Positions 45,711 to 55,295 of a stretch of DNA of 64,000 nucleotides are shown here, in pieces. The notes under the pieces are model-generated. The model was not told where the DNA came from. It did not search any database and saw only the letters and a program-made list of their open reading frames with translations. The DNA comes from Flammeovirgaceae bacterium SG7u.111 (GTDB lineage: Bacteria > Bacteroidota > Bacteroidia > Cytophagales > Flammeovirgaceae). The first letter of the stretch is position 1. Every line of letters starts with the position of its first letter. A program made the translations under genes and the position numbers. Where the stretch lies: NCBI GenBank assembly GCA_034044135.1, contig CP139021.1:3859635-3923634 (forward strand), read 5' to 3'.

Positions 45711-45752
45711 CCACCAGCCGGGCAAATGGTGTTAATACACCACGCCCGCCAG
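45711..45752. repeat. Stem-loop between the TonB receptor and DUF4198 genes
   Basis: Core TGGTGT-taat-ACACCA (45727-45742), flanked by GGGC/GCCC and looser CCAGC/GCCAG pairing. There is no T-run on the minus strand, so it is probably not a terminator; it could be a processing or stabilising element that sets the ratio of receptor to downstream mRNA. Confidence 0.55.
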
Positions 45753-45765
45753 TAGTACAAGGAAA

Positions 45766-48117
45766 TTATTTGAATTTGTAAGAAACCCTCAAGCGTCCAT
45801 TGACGCCAGGCTCTGACTGCCAATATAAATATGAACCATAATTAGCTCCAGAATATAGATATTCGTCTAATATGTTATTCACATTCAGTTGGACTTTCAT
45901 CTTCTCATTTCCCCAAAAAAGCCCGCCATCTAGCCTAAAATAATCGGGCAAGTCTGACTGATTATCAGCTGTCCAAGCCCAAGTTGAGCGATCGACCTGA
46001 TACTGATAGCCAAGAGAAGCACCGAAACCTTTTACAGGGGAATTGTCTGAAAATGAATAAGTCAACCAGCCATTGGTTACGTGTTTAGCATGTCCTGCCA
46101 CTTTTGTCCCTATTCTTTCAGTGTTTGTATCTTCAGTGATTTCTACATTAGTATTTGCGTAATTGAATACTACGCTGAGCCCTGGAGCAACTTCACCTTG
46201 CAAATCAAACTCAAACCCTTTTGATGTTACCTCTCCCAGTTGAACTTGAGCGTTGGGGTATTCCGGATCTGGCTCAGGATCGCCCACCAACATATTCTCT
46301 TTTGTTATTTGGTAAACACCAATCGATGTCCTTAATCTTCCATCAAAAAAGGATTTTTTAACCCCTCCTTCAATATCAGCTCCTATTATTGGCACAAAAG
46401 GCTCCCCTTCTTTCGTTTCACCTCCTTGAGGGATAAAAGACTGGTCATAAAGCGCGTAGGCAGTCATGCCTGGCAATACATCTACGTTCAGCCCTAGCCT
46501 TGGAGTGAACTTGCTATCGTCTTCATCTTTCCAATTTGAGTTTACATGTGTATATCTACCAGCAAGAGTCAAACGTACTTTATCATTCAAAAACCCAAGC
46601 TCGTCTTGTAGATAAAATGCCGTTGACTTATATCCATTATAAGGGCTTTCCGACCTATCTTTCAGCTCCTTTGACCTATCAAAAACTGGGGTATCATAAC
46701 CATACGTTGGATTGTAAATATTGAAAGGAGTTGTATATGGAACGCTCTGAGACCAATCGGCCCAATATTCCTTATCTGTAAAATCTAAACCTCCTAAAAT
46801 GGTATGGCTAACACTTCCTGTATTTGCTTCTCCATTTACAAAAGCTTGCGCATAATTACCTACTGAAAGCGCATCCCAAATACTTGCATATCGGATAGCA
46901 TCTCCATTATCAGCCATACTAACCAACCAAGTTGAGTTTCCTTCTTGATCAAATGTTAGATGGGAATAACGAATAGTTCCTTCCCAGTTATTCGAAAACC
47001 GATGGGTAAAATCGGCAAAAAATGTTACCTCTGAGATATCTGTTGCAGGGTAGTTAGTGTCCACCATTTTAAAATTTTTGTCCACACTTGCATACCCATC
47101 AGAAGCTGGTGCAAACACATATGCTGCTCCTATGTAACTCTCAGCTTGTTGGTAATTCAGCTCTGCGGTAAGAGATGTTTTCTTCGAAAACTTATAAGTT
47201 AAAGCTGGAGCTATTGCAAAACGTTGCACATCCTCATCTCCTCTATGGCTATCTGAAGTTTGGTACATTCCATTGAACCTATAAAGCAGTTTTTTATCTT
47301 CTGTTAAAGCTCCACCTAAATCAACTTCACCGCGGTAAAGATCAAAGCTACCAACGGTTAGGGCAACATTTGCTATGGGTGTTGCTGTTGGTTTTTTAGT
47401 TACCACATTGTAAAAACCTCCTGGCTCACCAGCAGCAAGCATAAACCCAGCTGGCCCTTTTACGAATTCAACTTGTTCTACCAATGACATATCTTCTGAC
47501 AAGGGTCCCCATGTGTCGTTTACATTAAACCCGTTACGAAAAGCTGGCAACCTAAAGCCTCTCATATTGACTCTAGCAAAGTGCCCCCAATGCTCTAGCA
47601 TCGTCACCCCACTTACATTTCGAACCAGCCCGTCCATGATACTTGTGACTTGTTGATCTCCCAAAAGGGAACTACTTACCACCTGAATATTTTGTGGCAA
47701 TTTAAGAATCTCCGTTTTTTGGCGTAACGATAAGGACGTGTTATCTGCCACGTATTTATTCTTACTCCCTACGACTGTTACTTCGGCCAGCTCTTCTGAT
47801 TTTGATTTCAACTTTAACTGAGAAACGGTAGTGGTTTGTCCAGCTACTACTTCAATATCAGTTGACAATAGTTCATACCCAACCGCAGAAACAAGTAGGC
47901 TATATTTCCCAGGGGCGACCTCATCAATTTGAAATAAACCATTTTCATTGGTAGTAGCACCTTTCTTTGTTCCTTTAATACTTACATTGATCAATTCTAA
48001 AGGGCTTCCATTTGTGCTGTAAATAGAGCCTTTAACAATTCCTGTATTTTGTGCCAATACACCACTTGGCACCAATAATAATAGTATAGAGAGTACACTA
48101 AGTATTCGTTTCATCAT
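45766..48117 (-). CDS. TonB-dependent siderophore receptor
   Basis: Outer-membrane receptor of 783 residues. A signal peptide (ILSVLSILLLLVPSGVLA) is followed by a carboxypeptidase-regulatory-like domain (about 24-108, GIVKGSIYSTNGSPLELINV), a plug (about 120-235: LPQNIQVVSSSLLGDQ, VRNVSGVTMLEHWG, VEFVKGPAGFMLAAGEPGG) and a 22-strand barrel ending in LRVSYKFK. The VKGPAG and GEPGG motifs in the plug are typical of ferric-siderophore receptors (FhuA/FecA class). It heads the metal-uptake operon, with an inverted repeat in its control region. Confidence 0.93.
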   Translation of the reverse strand: MMKRILSVLSILLLLVPSGVLAQNTGIVKGSIYSTNGSPLELINVSIKGTKKGATTNENGLFQIDEVAPGKYSLLVSAVGYELLSTDIEVVAGQTTTVSQLKLKSKSEELAEVTVVGSKNKYVADNTSLSLRQKTEILKLPQNIQVVSSSLLGDQQVTSIMDGLVRNVSGVTMLEHWGHFARVNMRGFRLPAFRNGFNVNDTWGPLSEDMSLVEQVEFVKGPAGFMLAAGEPGGFYNVVTKKPTATPIANVALTVGSFDLYRGEVDLGGALTEDKKLLYRFNGMYQTSDSHRGDEDVQRFAIAPALTYKFSKKTSLTAELNYQQAESYIGAAYVFAPASDGYASVDKNFKMVDTNYPATDISEVTFFADFTHRFSNNWEGTIRYSHLTFDQEGNSTWLVSMADNGDAIRYASIWDALSVGNYAQAFVNGEANTGSVSHTILGGLDFTDKEYWADWSQSVPYTTPFNIYNPTYGYDTPVFDRSKELKDRSESPYNGYKSTAFYLQDELGFLNDKVRLTLAGRYTHVNSNWKDEDDSKFTPRLGLNVDVLPGMTAYALYDQSFIPQGGETKEGEPFVPIIGADIEGGVKKSFFDGRLRTSIGVYQITKENMLVGDPEPDPEYPNAQVQLGEVTSKGFEFDLQGEVAPGLSVVFNYANTNVEITEDTNTERIGTKVAGHAKHVTNGWLTYSFSDNSPVKGFGASLGYQYQVDRSTWAWTADNQSDLPDYFRLDGGLFWGNEKMKVQLNVNNILDEYLYSGANYGSYLYWQSEPGVNGRLRVSYKFK

Positions 48118-48125
48118 TATTTATT

Positions 48126-48212
48126 TTTATTTAGACTAATTACTAATAGAAGCAAATGTAAACCCACTTCCTGTGATTCCAAAATTAATTATTAATAATT
48201 AGTCTAAATAAA
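48126..48212. promoter_or_regulatory. Long inverted repeat in the control region of the TonB receptor
   Basis: Two 23-base arms, 48126-48148 and 48190-48212, match in inverted orientation with one mismatch; the perfect core is TATTTAGACTAATTA. They are 41 bases apart and lie 9-95 bases upstream of the receptor start. Each arm itself contains TTTAGxCTAA, which resembles the half-palindromes bound by DtxR/MntR- or Fur-type metal regulators. It is likely the iron-responsive operator; the regulator is inferred. Confidence 0.7.
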
Positions 48213-48322
48213 CATTATAGCAATACAAACAAAGTACCCATTCGCTAAAAAAACTATTCCAATAGTATTATATGACTGATACAGCTTACAAAGTATATAC
48301 AGAAAGGGAAAATATGAGGATT

Positions 48323-48416
48323 GAGAATAAAAAAGCCCCTTGGAAAACCAAGGGGCTTAGCGTGTTATTATATGTTTGTCAAATGGCAATTAGGTAATCC
48401 TATAAATCAATTATTT
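48323..48416. repeat. 94-bp direct repeat, copy 2, terminator of the AEC permease gene
   Basis: Contains AGCCCCTTGG-aaaa-CCAAGGGGCT, a perfect 10-bp stem followed on the minus strand by a T-run, so it terminates the permease transcript ending at 48421. The 94 bases match 41433-41526 with three substitutions. The copy here keeps perfect stem complementarity (gCCCC), whereas copy 1 has one mismatch. Confidence 0.9.
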
Positions 48417-48420
48417 ATTT

Positions 48421-49563
48421 TTACGCTTTTTCTTCAACTACTTTCATTTCTCCTTCTATCGCTTCTTCTCCTTTAGACCTTTCTTTTAGCTTAGTGATGA
48501 TGAAAGGCAACGCCCCAGCTGATACCATGATGAAGCCCAATGCCATAAGGTTGAACGGAGAGGCAAAGAACACTCCACCAATAGAACAGATGGCCAAGAT
48601 GGTCATAGTTGAGAATGGAAGTGAGAAAGCCAATACGGCTAGTGCCAAATCTTTGTCAAAAGTCTCTCCTCCTTCAGTTTTGTTGGCAGTTTCCATAGCG
48701 CTAATTGCAGAGATATGGGCAAAAGGCCAGAAACTTGCAGAACTCTGAGGGAAAGCTACAGCTAACAACAATACCGCTACCGGAGTAGCTTCTGGTAAGA
48801 AAAAGATTAGTGCTGCACTACACACAAATGCCAATCCTGATCTCCAAATCAATAAACTTACTATCGTTTTCAATTGGCTACGCTTCACCCTTACTGCCAA
48901 ACCGATGAACAAGAGGATTAACGGAGTCATCATAGCGCTAAGTCTGCCTGCGGCATTTTGCAAGAAGTATGGCAGAGAGTCCAAGTTCAAGCCAAGGCTT
49001 AGCAAGATCAACGCAGTGATAATTACCATATTTACAGGCTCGTTGATGAGCGAAACTAGCAGAGATTTCAATTTTGCATTTTTGGAAACCGTGGTAGTAC
49101 CTGATTGTCTTTTGTAGAACCAGCTCATGGCCAACATGTACAAAATGATCAAGACAAATACTTTATTTCCTACGTCGGCCAAGGCAGCCCAAGCAAACAT
49201 ATCTTCTCCCAAGTATTCTAAAAGATAAGGGAAACAAGATAAGCCCGGCGCCAAAGATGGCAGCAACATACTCAGTGTCCTATTGGTAGATGAATCTTTT
49301 TCAATTCCAAAAACGGGCAACATGTACTTAGTAGCAAACAACATGATGAAGTTGAACGCAAGAGCCAAAATTGGCAGATAAAGCAAAGTCAACTCAATTT
49401 TAATATTTAGCAAGGCCACAAAGATCATTGCGGGAAGCGCTAGGCTTAAAATCAGCATCTTTATCCCACCAATTTGCTCTTTAGCTGGTAATTTTTTTCG
49501 GAGCAGGTAGCCCAATAAGATCAATAAAAGAAATCCGATAGTTTTTTGAAGAGCGAGATTCAT
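48421..49563 (-). CDS. AEC-family (auxin efflux carrier-like) permease
   Basis: Inner-membrane protein of 380 residues with ten hydrophobic helices in two sets of five. The N-terminal KTIGFLLLILLGYLLRKK and LILSLALPAMIFVALLNIKI are typical of AEC carriers, which transport organic anions such as malate. The central loop holds KRQSGTTTVSKNAKL, and the C-terminus is a charged tail ending KVVEEKA. The transported compound is unknown. Its terminator is the direct repeat just downstream. Confidence 0.75.
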   Translation of the reverse strand: MNLALQKTIGFLLLILLGYLLRKKLPAKEQIGGIKMLILSLALPAMIFVALLNIKIELTLLYLPILALAFNFIMLFATKYMLPVFGIEKDSSTNRTLSMLLPSLAPGLSCFPYLLEYLGEDMFAWAALADVGNKVFVLIILYMLAMSWFYKRQSGTTTVSKNAKLKSLLVSLINEPVNMVIITALILLSLGLNLDSLPYFLQNAAGRLSAMMTPLILLFIGLAVRVKRSQLKTIVSLLIWRSGLAFVCSAALIFFLPEATPVAVLLLAVAFPQSSASFWPFAHISAISAMETANKTEGGETFDKDLALAVLAFSLPFSTMTILAICSIGGVFFASPFNLMALGFIMVSAGALPFIITKLKERSKGEEAIEGEMKVVEEKA

Positions 49564-49729
49564 AAAATTGTTGTTTTTGACAAAAGATTGGCAGGGTCAG
49601 GAACTATTAGAACCTACCGACTAAGTAATTGTAATCTGTATTTTGAGAGCTAAAGAAATGATGGGCAAACTTGGGCTTTATTATGCAAAAGCATTTACTT
49701 GCCCATCATTGTAGTAATTATTCGATTGA

Positions 49730-50911
49730 TTAACCAATGGTTTTTTCAAATGCCGAAGCAAATAGTTTCATTTCATCCATAGTAGCGATACTTACACGAG
49801 ACCATGTGGTATCCCAGAAGTTGAATACTCTAATACCAACACTCTGCTCGTACATTTTTTTCATGTAATCTTTACCGTCCATTTCTATTGGGAAGATGAT
49901 AAAGTTTGTTTGAGAAGGCATTACATCAAAACCTTTGGCAGTAAGCATGTCCACAGCGAATTTTCTACCTTCAGCTATTTTAGCTTTAGTTGATGTCAAG
50001 AACTCAGTATCGTCCATACTTGCAGAAGCAGCCATGATAGAAGGTCCAGAAATACCCATTCCACCTCTTGTGATCGCCTGAATGTCTTTCAATGTTTCTT
50101 CAAGACCTACCATGTATCCTACACGAATACCAGCCATACCGTGGATTTTTGAGAATGTCCTTGAAACAATCACATTTTTACCTTCGGCAACTAGTGATAC
50201 CATACTTGCATCTAAACCGTCATCAGCTAGCTCAAGATAAGCTTCATCAACAAATACCAATACTTTTTCTGATACCTTCGCACAGAATTTTTTAAGTTTC
50301 TTGGTATCAGTAATTGTACCAGTAGGATTATTAGGGTTAGTGATGTAAACAATTTTCGTTTCATCATCAATTTCCGCTTCCATCTTCTTCAAGTCATGCT
50401 CGTAGTCATCAGTCAATTTGACTGGCTTCCAAGTACCACCCATTTTCTTTGCAACGTTAACCAAAGACATATAAGGAGGGTCACCAGATACTATGTTACC
50501 ACCATCCATAAATGACACAAGTCCAGTTTTCTCCAACAAATCTGAAGAACCAGGCCCCATCATGACATTGCTAGTCTTCACACCTTCGAAGTCTGCAATT
50601 TTATCCATCAAGTCTTTCAAAAGTGGCCATGAGTAATAGTTACCCTCAGAAGCTTGCTTTATAAAAGCCTCTAATGCTTTTGGAGATGGACCGTATGGGT
50701 TTTCGTTTGCATTTAACTTCGCTTTCAAGTCAGAAAAGCTAGGTGGTGTTAATTTCAGCTCTCTCAACCCATTACCATAGTCAATATAATCGGTAGTTTC
50801 GCCTTGAGCGTATCCTAATGAACTAAACGGAAGCGCAGCTCCTAATCCTAATGCCCCGCCAGTTGCAAGACCTCTTCTTAGCCATTCTCTTCTTGATAAA
50901 TTTTTCGACAT
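49730..50911 (-). CDS. HisC-like PLP aminotransferase with a Tat signal
   Basis: Fold-type I aminotransferase of 393 residues resembling histidinol-phosphate aminotransferase. LNANENPYGPSPKA (66-79), TNPNNPTGT (191-199), VDEAYLEL (221-228), the PLP lysine in SRTFSKIHGMAGIRVGY (Lys255) and a C-terminal FWDTTWSRVSIAT are all present. The first 35 residues carry SRREWLRRGL followed by a Gly/Ala-rich hydrophobic stretch, a twin-arginine export signal, so the folded PLP enzyme is probably exported. No other his genes are nearby, so it is not the biosynthetic HisC. Physiological substrate unknown. Confidence 0.88.
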   Translation of the reverse strand: MSKNLSRREWLRRGLATGGALGLGAALPFSSLGYAQGETTDYIDYGNGLRELKLTPPSFSDLKAKLNANENPYGPSPKALEAFIKQASEGNYYSWPLLKDLMDKIADFEGVKTSNVMMGPGSSDLLEKTGLVSFMDGGNIVSGDPPYMSLVNVAKKMGGTWKPVKLTDDYEHDLKKMEAEIDDETKIVYITNPNNPTGTITDTKKLKKFCAKVSEKVLVFVDEAYLELADDGLDASMVSLVAEGKNVIVSRTFSKIHGMAGIRVGYMVGLEETLKDIQAITRGGMGISGPSIMAASASMDDTEFLTSTKAKIAEGRKFAVDMLTAKGFDVMPSQTNFIIFPIEMDGKDYMKKMYEQSVGIRVFNFWDTTWSRVSIATMDEMKLFASAFEKTIG

Positions 50912-51460
50912 CTCTCTGATTTTTTAGTGAATAATACTGTTACCTTTTATTTTAAACAAGCATATAAATATGCTAATACCATTTTATTCCATTCTAGCAT
51001 GTGCACTATACTAAGTAGTGCCAAGTGTCTTAATGATTAATTAAATTATTTGGCAAGATGATCAGCCAATTTGCTAATGGTAATACAGCGATTTTTTAAT
51101 AGCCTACTGTATTTTATGGTATAATATAAGGTGAGTGAAGAAAGGAAGGCGTTCTTAGTCGTTTTGGTGTGTTTTACTTCCTATCTGACAACTAAATTAG
51201 AGGATTAAATTCACAAAACAAAAGTTGTCTGTCGTGCAAAATCACGGCTATCTCTCTCAAATCGCATACTTTCATGCATTATGTAGGGAAATCAGGTTCG
51301 TTTGTCCTGAATTTGATGTGATTCGTCTGCACTAAAAAAAGTGTATTTTTTTTGAAATTTTCTTAAAAAAAAATGAGGTTCTCTTCAAAACTGAGTCATT
51401 TCAGGCTTATTTCTACAAAATAACGGTAAAACTCCCCTAGCAAAAACTTGTTGTTAAATT
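50912..51460. other. Gene-free AT-rich region
   Basis: 549 bases upstream of the Tat aminotransferase gene and downstream of the minus-strand Nudix gene. I found no ORF, hairpin terminator or repeat worth naming. It presumably contains the aminotransferase promoter and a long leader. Confidence 0.5.
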
Positions 51461-51919
51461 TTATTTCATACACCTATATATACTGTCTTTGTAACCTTGG
51501 GGCATCGGGAGTTTTGAAACCTCGTCCAAAGTAAAAAGTCCGAGCTCTTTATGCTCGTGGCTTATAATCAATGAATCTTCGCTAAGCTCAGCATGCTTGC
51601 AACTATACGTAACGATCAGCACTTCCACTTTTCCAAGTATATTATATAACCAAGCATCCAGAATGGTAGTCACTTTGACTTTTACCCCTAATTCCTCTTC
51701 CACTTCCCGTTCAAGACATCTCTCTGGCGGCTCCCCACTTTCCAGCTTCCCACCAGGCAGCTCCCATTCCTCTCGCTCATTTTTCAGTAACACTACTTTA
51801 CCCCTTATTATAATTACTGCCTTGATAGAAACAGGATATTTTTTGGCAAACATGTCGGTAGGTACAATTGGGGAGATAATCTTTAGCAACCAAAATTTTA
51901 ATTTTCCTAACATTTGCAT
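51461..51919 (-). CDS. Nudix hydrolase
   Basis: Protein of 152 residues. The Nudix box GGKLESGEPPERCLEREVEEELGV matches GX5EX7REUXEEXGU, starting at about residue 56 (WELPGGKL). The N-terminal segment VSIKAVIIIRGKVVLLKNE is the usual first strand pair. Substrate cannot be predicted. It has an unusual 25-residue N-terminal extension (FWLLKIISPIVPTDMFAKK). A second ATG two codons downstream of the first is possible. Confidence 0.88.
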   Translation of the reverse strand: MQMLGKLKFWLLKIISPIVPTDMFAKKYPVSIKAVIIIRGKVVLLKNEREEWELPGGKLESGEPPERCLEREVEEELGVKVKVTTILDAWLYNILGKVEVLIVTYSCKHAELSEDSLIISHEHKELGLFTLDEVSKLPMPQGYKDSIYRCMK

Positions 51920-52288
51920 CGTATTTTCACGCCTCTACTACTTCAATTTTAAATTTCCAAAGTAGACTAAAAGTTACCCAAACTAATGAATATGAGTCAG
52001 CTATTCCAGCTTGCTATATTTTTATTTCAAAAAAAAGGGAACGCAAAAGAGGAAAACTGGTTTTGATGGTTAATTAAAAGAAGCGATCAATAGCCTATAA
52101 ATTTATCCTTGTAAAAACGGTCTAGTTGATAAGCGTTCTTTTTTAGGGTGATTTTTATCCTTTCATGAAAAGAACAAACCTTATAGATTGCAATACTTTT
52201 GGAATTGGAAGTTAGCCCAAGCTCACAAAAAAATCATAACTTTGACCAAATTCTCCACCACAAATGGGGAGCAAACACATAAAAATTA
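51920..52288. other. Divergent region upstream of ribBA with candidate -7 boxes
   Basis: 369 bases between divergent genes. Two matches to the Bacteroidota -7 consensus TAnnTTTG are present on the plus strand, TACTTTTG (52194-52201) and TAACTTTG (52237-52244), 88 and 45 bases before ribBA. The conserved FMN riboswitch core was looked for and not seen. Confidence 0.4.
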
Positions 52289-53515
52289 ATGGAAGAGAAA
52301 ATCAAGCTTGATAGTATTGAAGAAGCCATAGAGGCAATAAAAAATGGAGAGATCATCATAGTAGTGGATGATGAAGACCGAGAAAATGAAGGCGATTTTG
52401 TATGTGCCGCAGAAAAGGTCACTCCTGAAATAGTTAATTTTATGGCCAAAGAAGGCAGAGGGTTGATCTGCGCACCTTTAATAGAGGAGCGCTGCGACGA
52501 ACTCAACCTCGAACTGATGGTGGGAAAGAACACGGCTATCTACGAAACTCCGTTCACCGTTTCAGTTGATCTGAAAACCGATGGCTGTACCACAGGTATT
52601 TCTGCAAGTGACCGCTCCAAAACGATCCAAGCACTCGCAAACCCAAACACCGATCCTGACACCTTAGGCAAGCCAGGGCATATTTTCCCCTTGAAAGCAA
52701 AAAAAGGCGGGGTGCTTAGAAGATCGGGCCACACCGAAGCGGCAATCGACTTAGCAAGGATGGCAGGTTTACAACCCGCTGGCGCACTGGTTGAGATCAT
52801 GAACGAAGATGGGACGATGGCTCGCTTACCTGACCTTAAAAAAGTAGCGGAAAAGTTCAACCTCAAACTTATCAGCATTGAGGACCTTATTAAATATAGG
52901 CTAGACAAAGAATCTCTTATCCAAAAGGAAGTAGGGGTTGACCTGCCTACCCATTGGGGAAGCTTTAGGCTAACGGCTTATAGACAAACCAACACAGGCG
53001 ACCTTCATCTAGCTCTTACCAAAGGCACTTGGGATGAAAACGAACCTATACTCGTTAGGGTACACTCTTCATGTATGACTGGAGATATTTTTGGTTCGCA
53101 CCGCTGCGATTGTGGGGAGCAGCTCCACGGCGCTATGCAAATGATAGACAAAGCTGGCAAAGGTGTAGTGTTATATATGAACCAAGAAGGGCGGGGAATT
53201 GGTTTGGTCAACAAACTTAAAGCCTACAAGCTACAAGAAGAAGGCATGGACACTGTAGAAGCAAACCATGCACTAGGTTTCAAAGCCGATGAACGAGACT
53301 ATGGCGTAGGTGCGCAAATACTAAGGGACTTGGGCATAAGAAAAATGAAAATCATTACTAACAACCCAAAAAAGCGTGCAGCACTTTTGGGATACGGTTT
53401 AGAAATAACAGAAAGAGTCGCTATTGAATTTGCCCCTAATACGCATAACTATCGCTACCTATCTACTAAAAGAGATAAAATGGGGCACTTTATACTAGGT
53501 GACGACAGTTTTTAA
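52289..53515 (+). CDS. ribBA: Bifunctional DHBP synthase / GTP cyclohydrolase II
   Basis: Riboflavin synthesis enzyme of 408 residues that makes 3,4-dihydroxy-2-butanone 4-phosphate from ribulose 5-phosphate and opens GTP. The N-terminal DHBP synthase has [13 protein letters not shown] (about 27-39), the acidic loop, and [15 protein letters not shown]. The C-terminal GTP cyclohydrolase II domain (from about 205) has [24 protein letters not shown] (shortened: zinc Cys in C-x11-C-x-C), [13 protein letters not shown] and [11 protein letters not shown]. Both active sites look complete. Transcript ends at a strong terminator. Confidence 0.95.
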   Translation: MEEKIKLDSIEEAIEAIKNGEIIIVVDDEDRENEGDFVCAAEKVTPEIVNFMAKEGRGLICAPLIEERCDELNLELMVGKNTAIYETPFTVSVDLKTDGCTTGISASDRSKTIQALANPNTDPDTLGKPGHIFPLKAKKGGVLRRSGHTEAAIDLARMAGLQPAGALVEIMNEDGTMARLPDLKKVAEKFNLKLISIEDLIKYRLDKESLIQKEVGVDLPTHWGSFRLTAYRQTNTGDLHLALTKGTWDENEPILVRVHSSCMTGDIFGSHRCDCGEQLHGAMQMIDKAGKGVVLYMNQEGRGIGLVNKLKAYKLQEEGMDTVEANHALGFKADERDYGVGAQILRDLGIRKMKIITNNPKKRAALLGYGLEITERVAIEFAPNTHNYRYLSTKRDKMGHFILGDDSF

Positions 53516-53577
53516 AAACTTAAAGCCCGTTTAAATTGTAAACATGCTCATATCACACATATATAAAGCTTAGCCAA

Positions 53578-53607
53578 GCCTGATCGTTCTCCGATCAGGC
53601 TTTTTTT
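53578..53607 (+). terminator. ribBA terminator
   Basis: Perfect nine-base stem GCCTGATCG / CGATCAGGC with a short loop, followed by seven T residues. Confidence 0.9.
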
Positions 53608-54444
53608 CTTTTAAAACAAAGGCATAGTTACTTTAATGAGCATAACCTTATCTATCTCCTCAAATAATAAGGTCACAATTCAAAAAACAACTATTCCTTG
53701 CTTGAACTTTAGGCAAGCAAATCTTTTGTAAGTGGTATTTGTTACGTTAGTATGCTCTTCTCAAGAATTTGATCAAATCTTTCAGAAGTTCTCTTTGCCA
53801 GCTAGTTTTAGCATAAATCAGAAAATCAAGTTACAGAAAAGAGAGGAAGGATCAAAATCTAAAAATACTGGTTTAAAACACAGAAAAACAAATTTCATAC
53901 TGATTTTCAATACTTTATAAAAATCGATACGACAACGCTATAAAAGCTAGATTCAGGAAGCATATAAGGCGTGTAGAAACAAATACATAACAATAGTTTG
54001 CAACCAGCTCAATCAACAGCATATCGTGTAACCCAAGAGATGTTATTACAGAAAAGGGCATTTTATTGCCCTCTACATGTTAACACTTGTTAATCAGTCA
54101 TTGAATCTCTTTGAGTGATTAAAACTATTGCGTAAATCCGCTTAATAAAAACATGAAACCACTAACAAGTTGATTGAGAAATCAAAAAACGAATAAGGCT
54201 TGCAACTCTACTTTTTTCAAGAAACTCCTCTATATTTGCAGCTCAAAACAGCTTGCTTCAAAGCATTTCCTACAACAAGACATAGGCGAACTAGAGGGTC
54301 TGGCAATAAATTATCACTGAAAACCTGATAAAAAGACCGATTTATCTAAGTTTTTCTTCATTTACTGAAAATTATTGCTTGTTTTTATGGGAATATACCA
54401 TTAGCTTTGCAGCCTTTAATTCGAGATTAATAAAACATCATAAA
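53608..54444. other. Long gene-free region upstream of rplU
   Basis: About 840 AT-rich bases without a convincing gene. A 62-codon frame at 53732 has no recognisable features and poor start context. A small hairpin AGGGCA-ttttat-TGCCCT lies at 54055-54072. The region likely holds the ribosomal operon promoter and a long leader; nothing marks a non-coding RNA with certainty. Confidence 0.5.
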
Positions 54445-54756
54445 ATGTACGCAATAGTAGAGATAGCAGGACAGCAGTTCAAGGTAGAAAAAGATAAGTA
54501 TATCTATACCAATAAGCTTAGCCAAGATGAGGGCGAAGGTATTTCTTTTGACAAAGTTCTATTGCTAGATGACGAAGGTAGTGTGAATGTTGGCACGCCA
54601 GTAGTATCAGGAGCAACCGTAAAAGGAAAAGTGTTGGAGCACGTTAAAGGTGACAAAGTACTCGTTTTCAAAAAGAAAAGAAGAAAAGGGTACAAAAAGA
54701 AAAACGGTCACAGACAACAGTATAGCAAAGTATTAATTGAAGAAATTGTAAAATAA
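54445..54756 (+). CDS. rplU: 50S ribosomal protein L21
   Basis: Protein of 103 residues starting MYAIVEIAGQQFKVEKD at the ATG at 54445. KVLEHVKGDKVLVFKKKRRKGYKKKNGHRQQ is the conserved basic rRNA-binding C-terminal half (given in part). The standard bacterial pair rplU-rpmA follows with eight bases between. Confidence 0.96.
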   Translation: MYAIVEIAGQQFKVEKDKYIYTNKLSQDEGEGISFDKVLLLDDEGSVNVGTPVVSGATVKGKVLEHVKGDKVLVFKKKRRKGYKKKNGHRQQYSKVLIEEIVK

Positions 54757-54764
54757 ATTAGATC

Positions 54765-55028
54765 ATGGCACATAAGAAAGGAGCTGGTAGTTCTCGAAAC
54801 GGAAGGGAGTCGGAAAGTAAGAGACTCGGTATCAAGAAATTTGGAGGTCAGGATGTTATAGCTGGAAATATTTTGGTTAGACAGCGTGGCACAACACATC
54901 ACCCTGGTGTAAACGTAGGAATGGGCAAAGACCACACCCTATTTGCACTAACTGATGGTAAAGTGGAATTCAAAATAGGTTATAGAAAAAAATCTTATAT
55001 CTCTGTAGTTCCTGCAACTGCTGAATAG
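54765..55028 (+). CDS. rpmA: 50S ribosomal protein L27
   Basis: Protein of 87 residues. [21 protein letters not shown] is the conserved N-terminus near the peptidyl transferase centre, followed by [24 protein letters not shown]. There is no N-terminal cleavable extension of the Firmicutes type. It is the second gene of the rplU-rpmA operon. Confidence 0.96.
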   Translation: MAHKKGAGSSRNGRESESKRLGIKKFGGQDVIAGNILVRQRGTTHHPGVNVGMGKDHTLFALTDGKVEFKIGYRKKSYISVVPATAE

Positions 55029-55045
55029 ATTTTCTCTTATACCGC

Positions 55046-55084
55046 AAAAAAAGAGGCTTGTTTAAAACATGCCTCTTTTTTTAT
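55046..55084 (+). terminator. Terminator of the rplU-rpmA operon
   Basis: Stem AAAAGAGGC ... GCCTCTTTT with a loop of about 13 bases (itself containing TTG/CAT-like pairing) and a long T-run, starting 18 bases after the rpmA stop. Confidence 0.85.
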
Positions 55085-55295
55085 ACCCCTACCCTACATT
55101 TTTCACACTTCATAAAAAAGCAACAGAAGGATTTTCTGTTTTTGTACTGCTACAAAATAAAGATTACTTACTTTTGAACACCTTATTTATACATCATAAG
55201 TTTACCACTCAATTTTATCTACACCTACCTTATTTTAATTAGCAATAACCAAATTAAAGAAACTTCATTAAGCTAACCTTTAACCATTTCTCAAT

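Noticed and set aside
51920-52288. Possible FMN riboswitch before ribBA
   Set aside because: The conserved RFN core segments are not present; only promoter-like boxes are seen.
53732-53920. 62-codon frame in the long gap before rplU
   Set aside because: No ribosome-binding site, no recognisable motif, residue content typical of AT-rich non-coding DNA.
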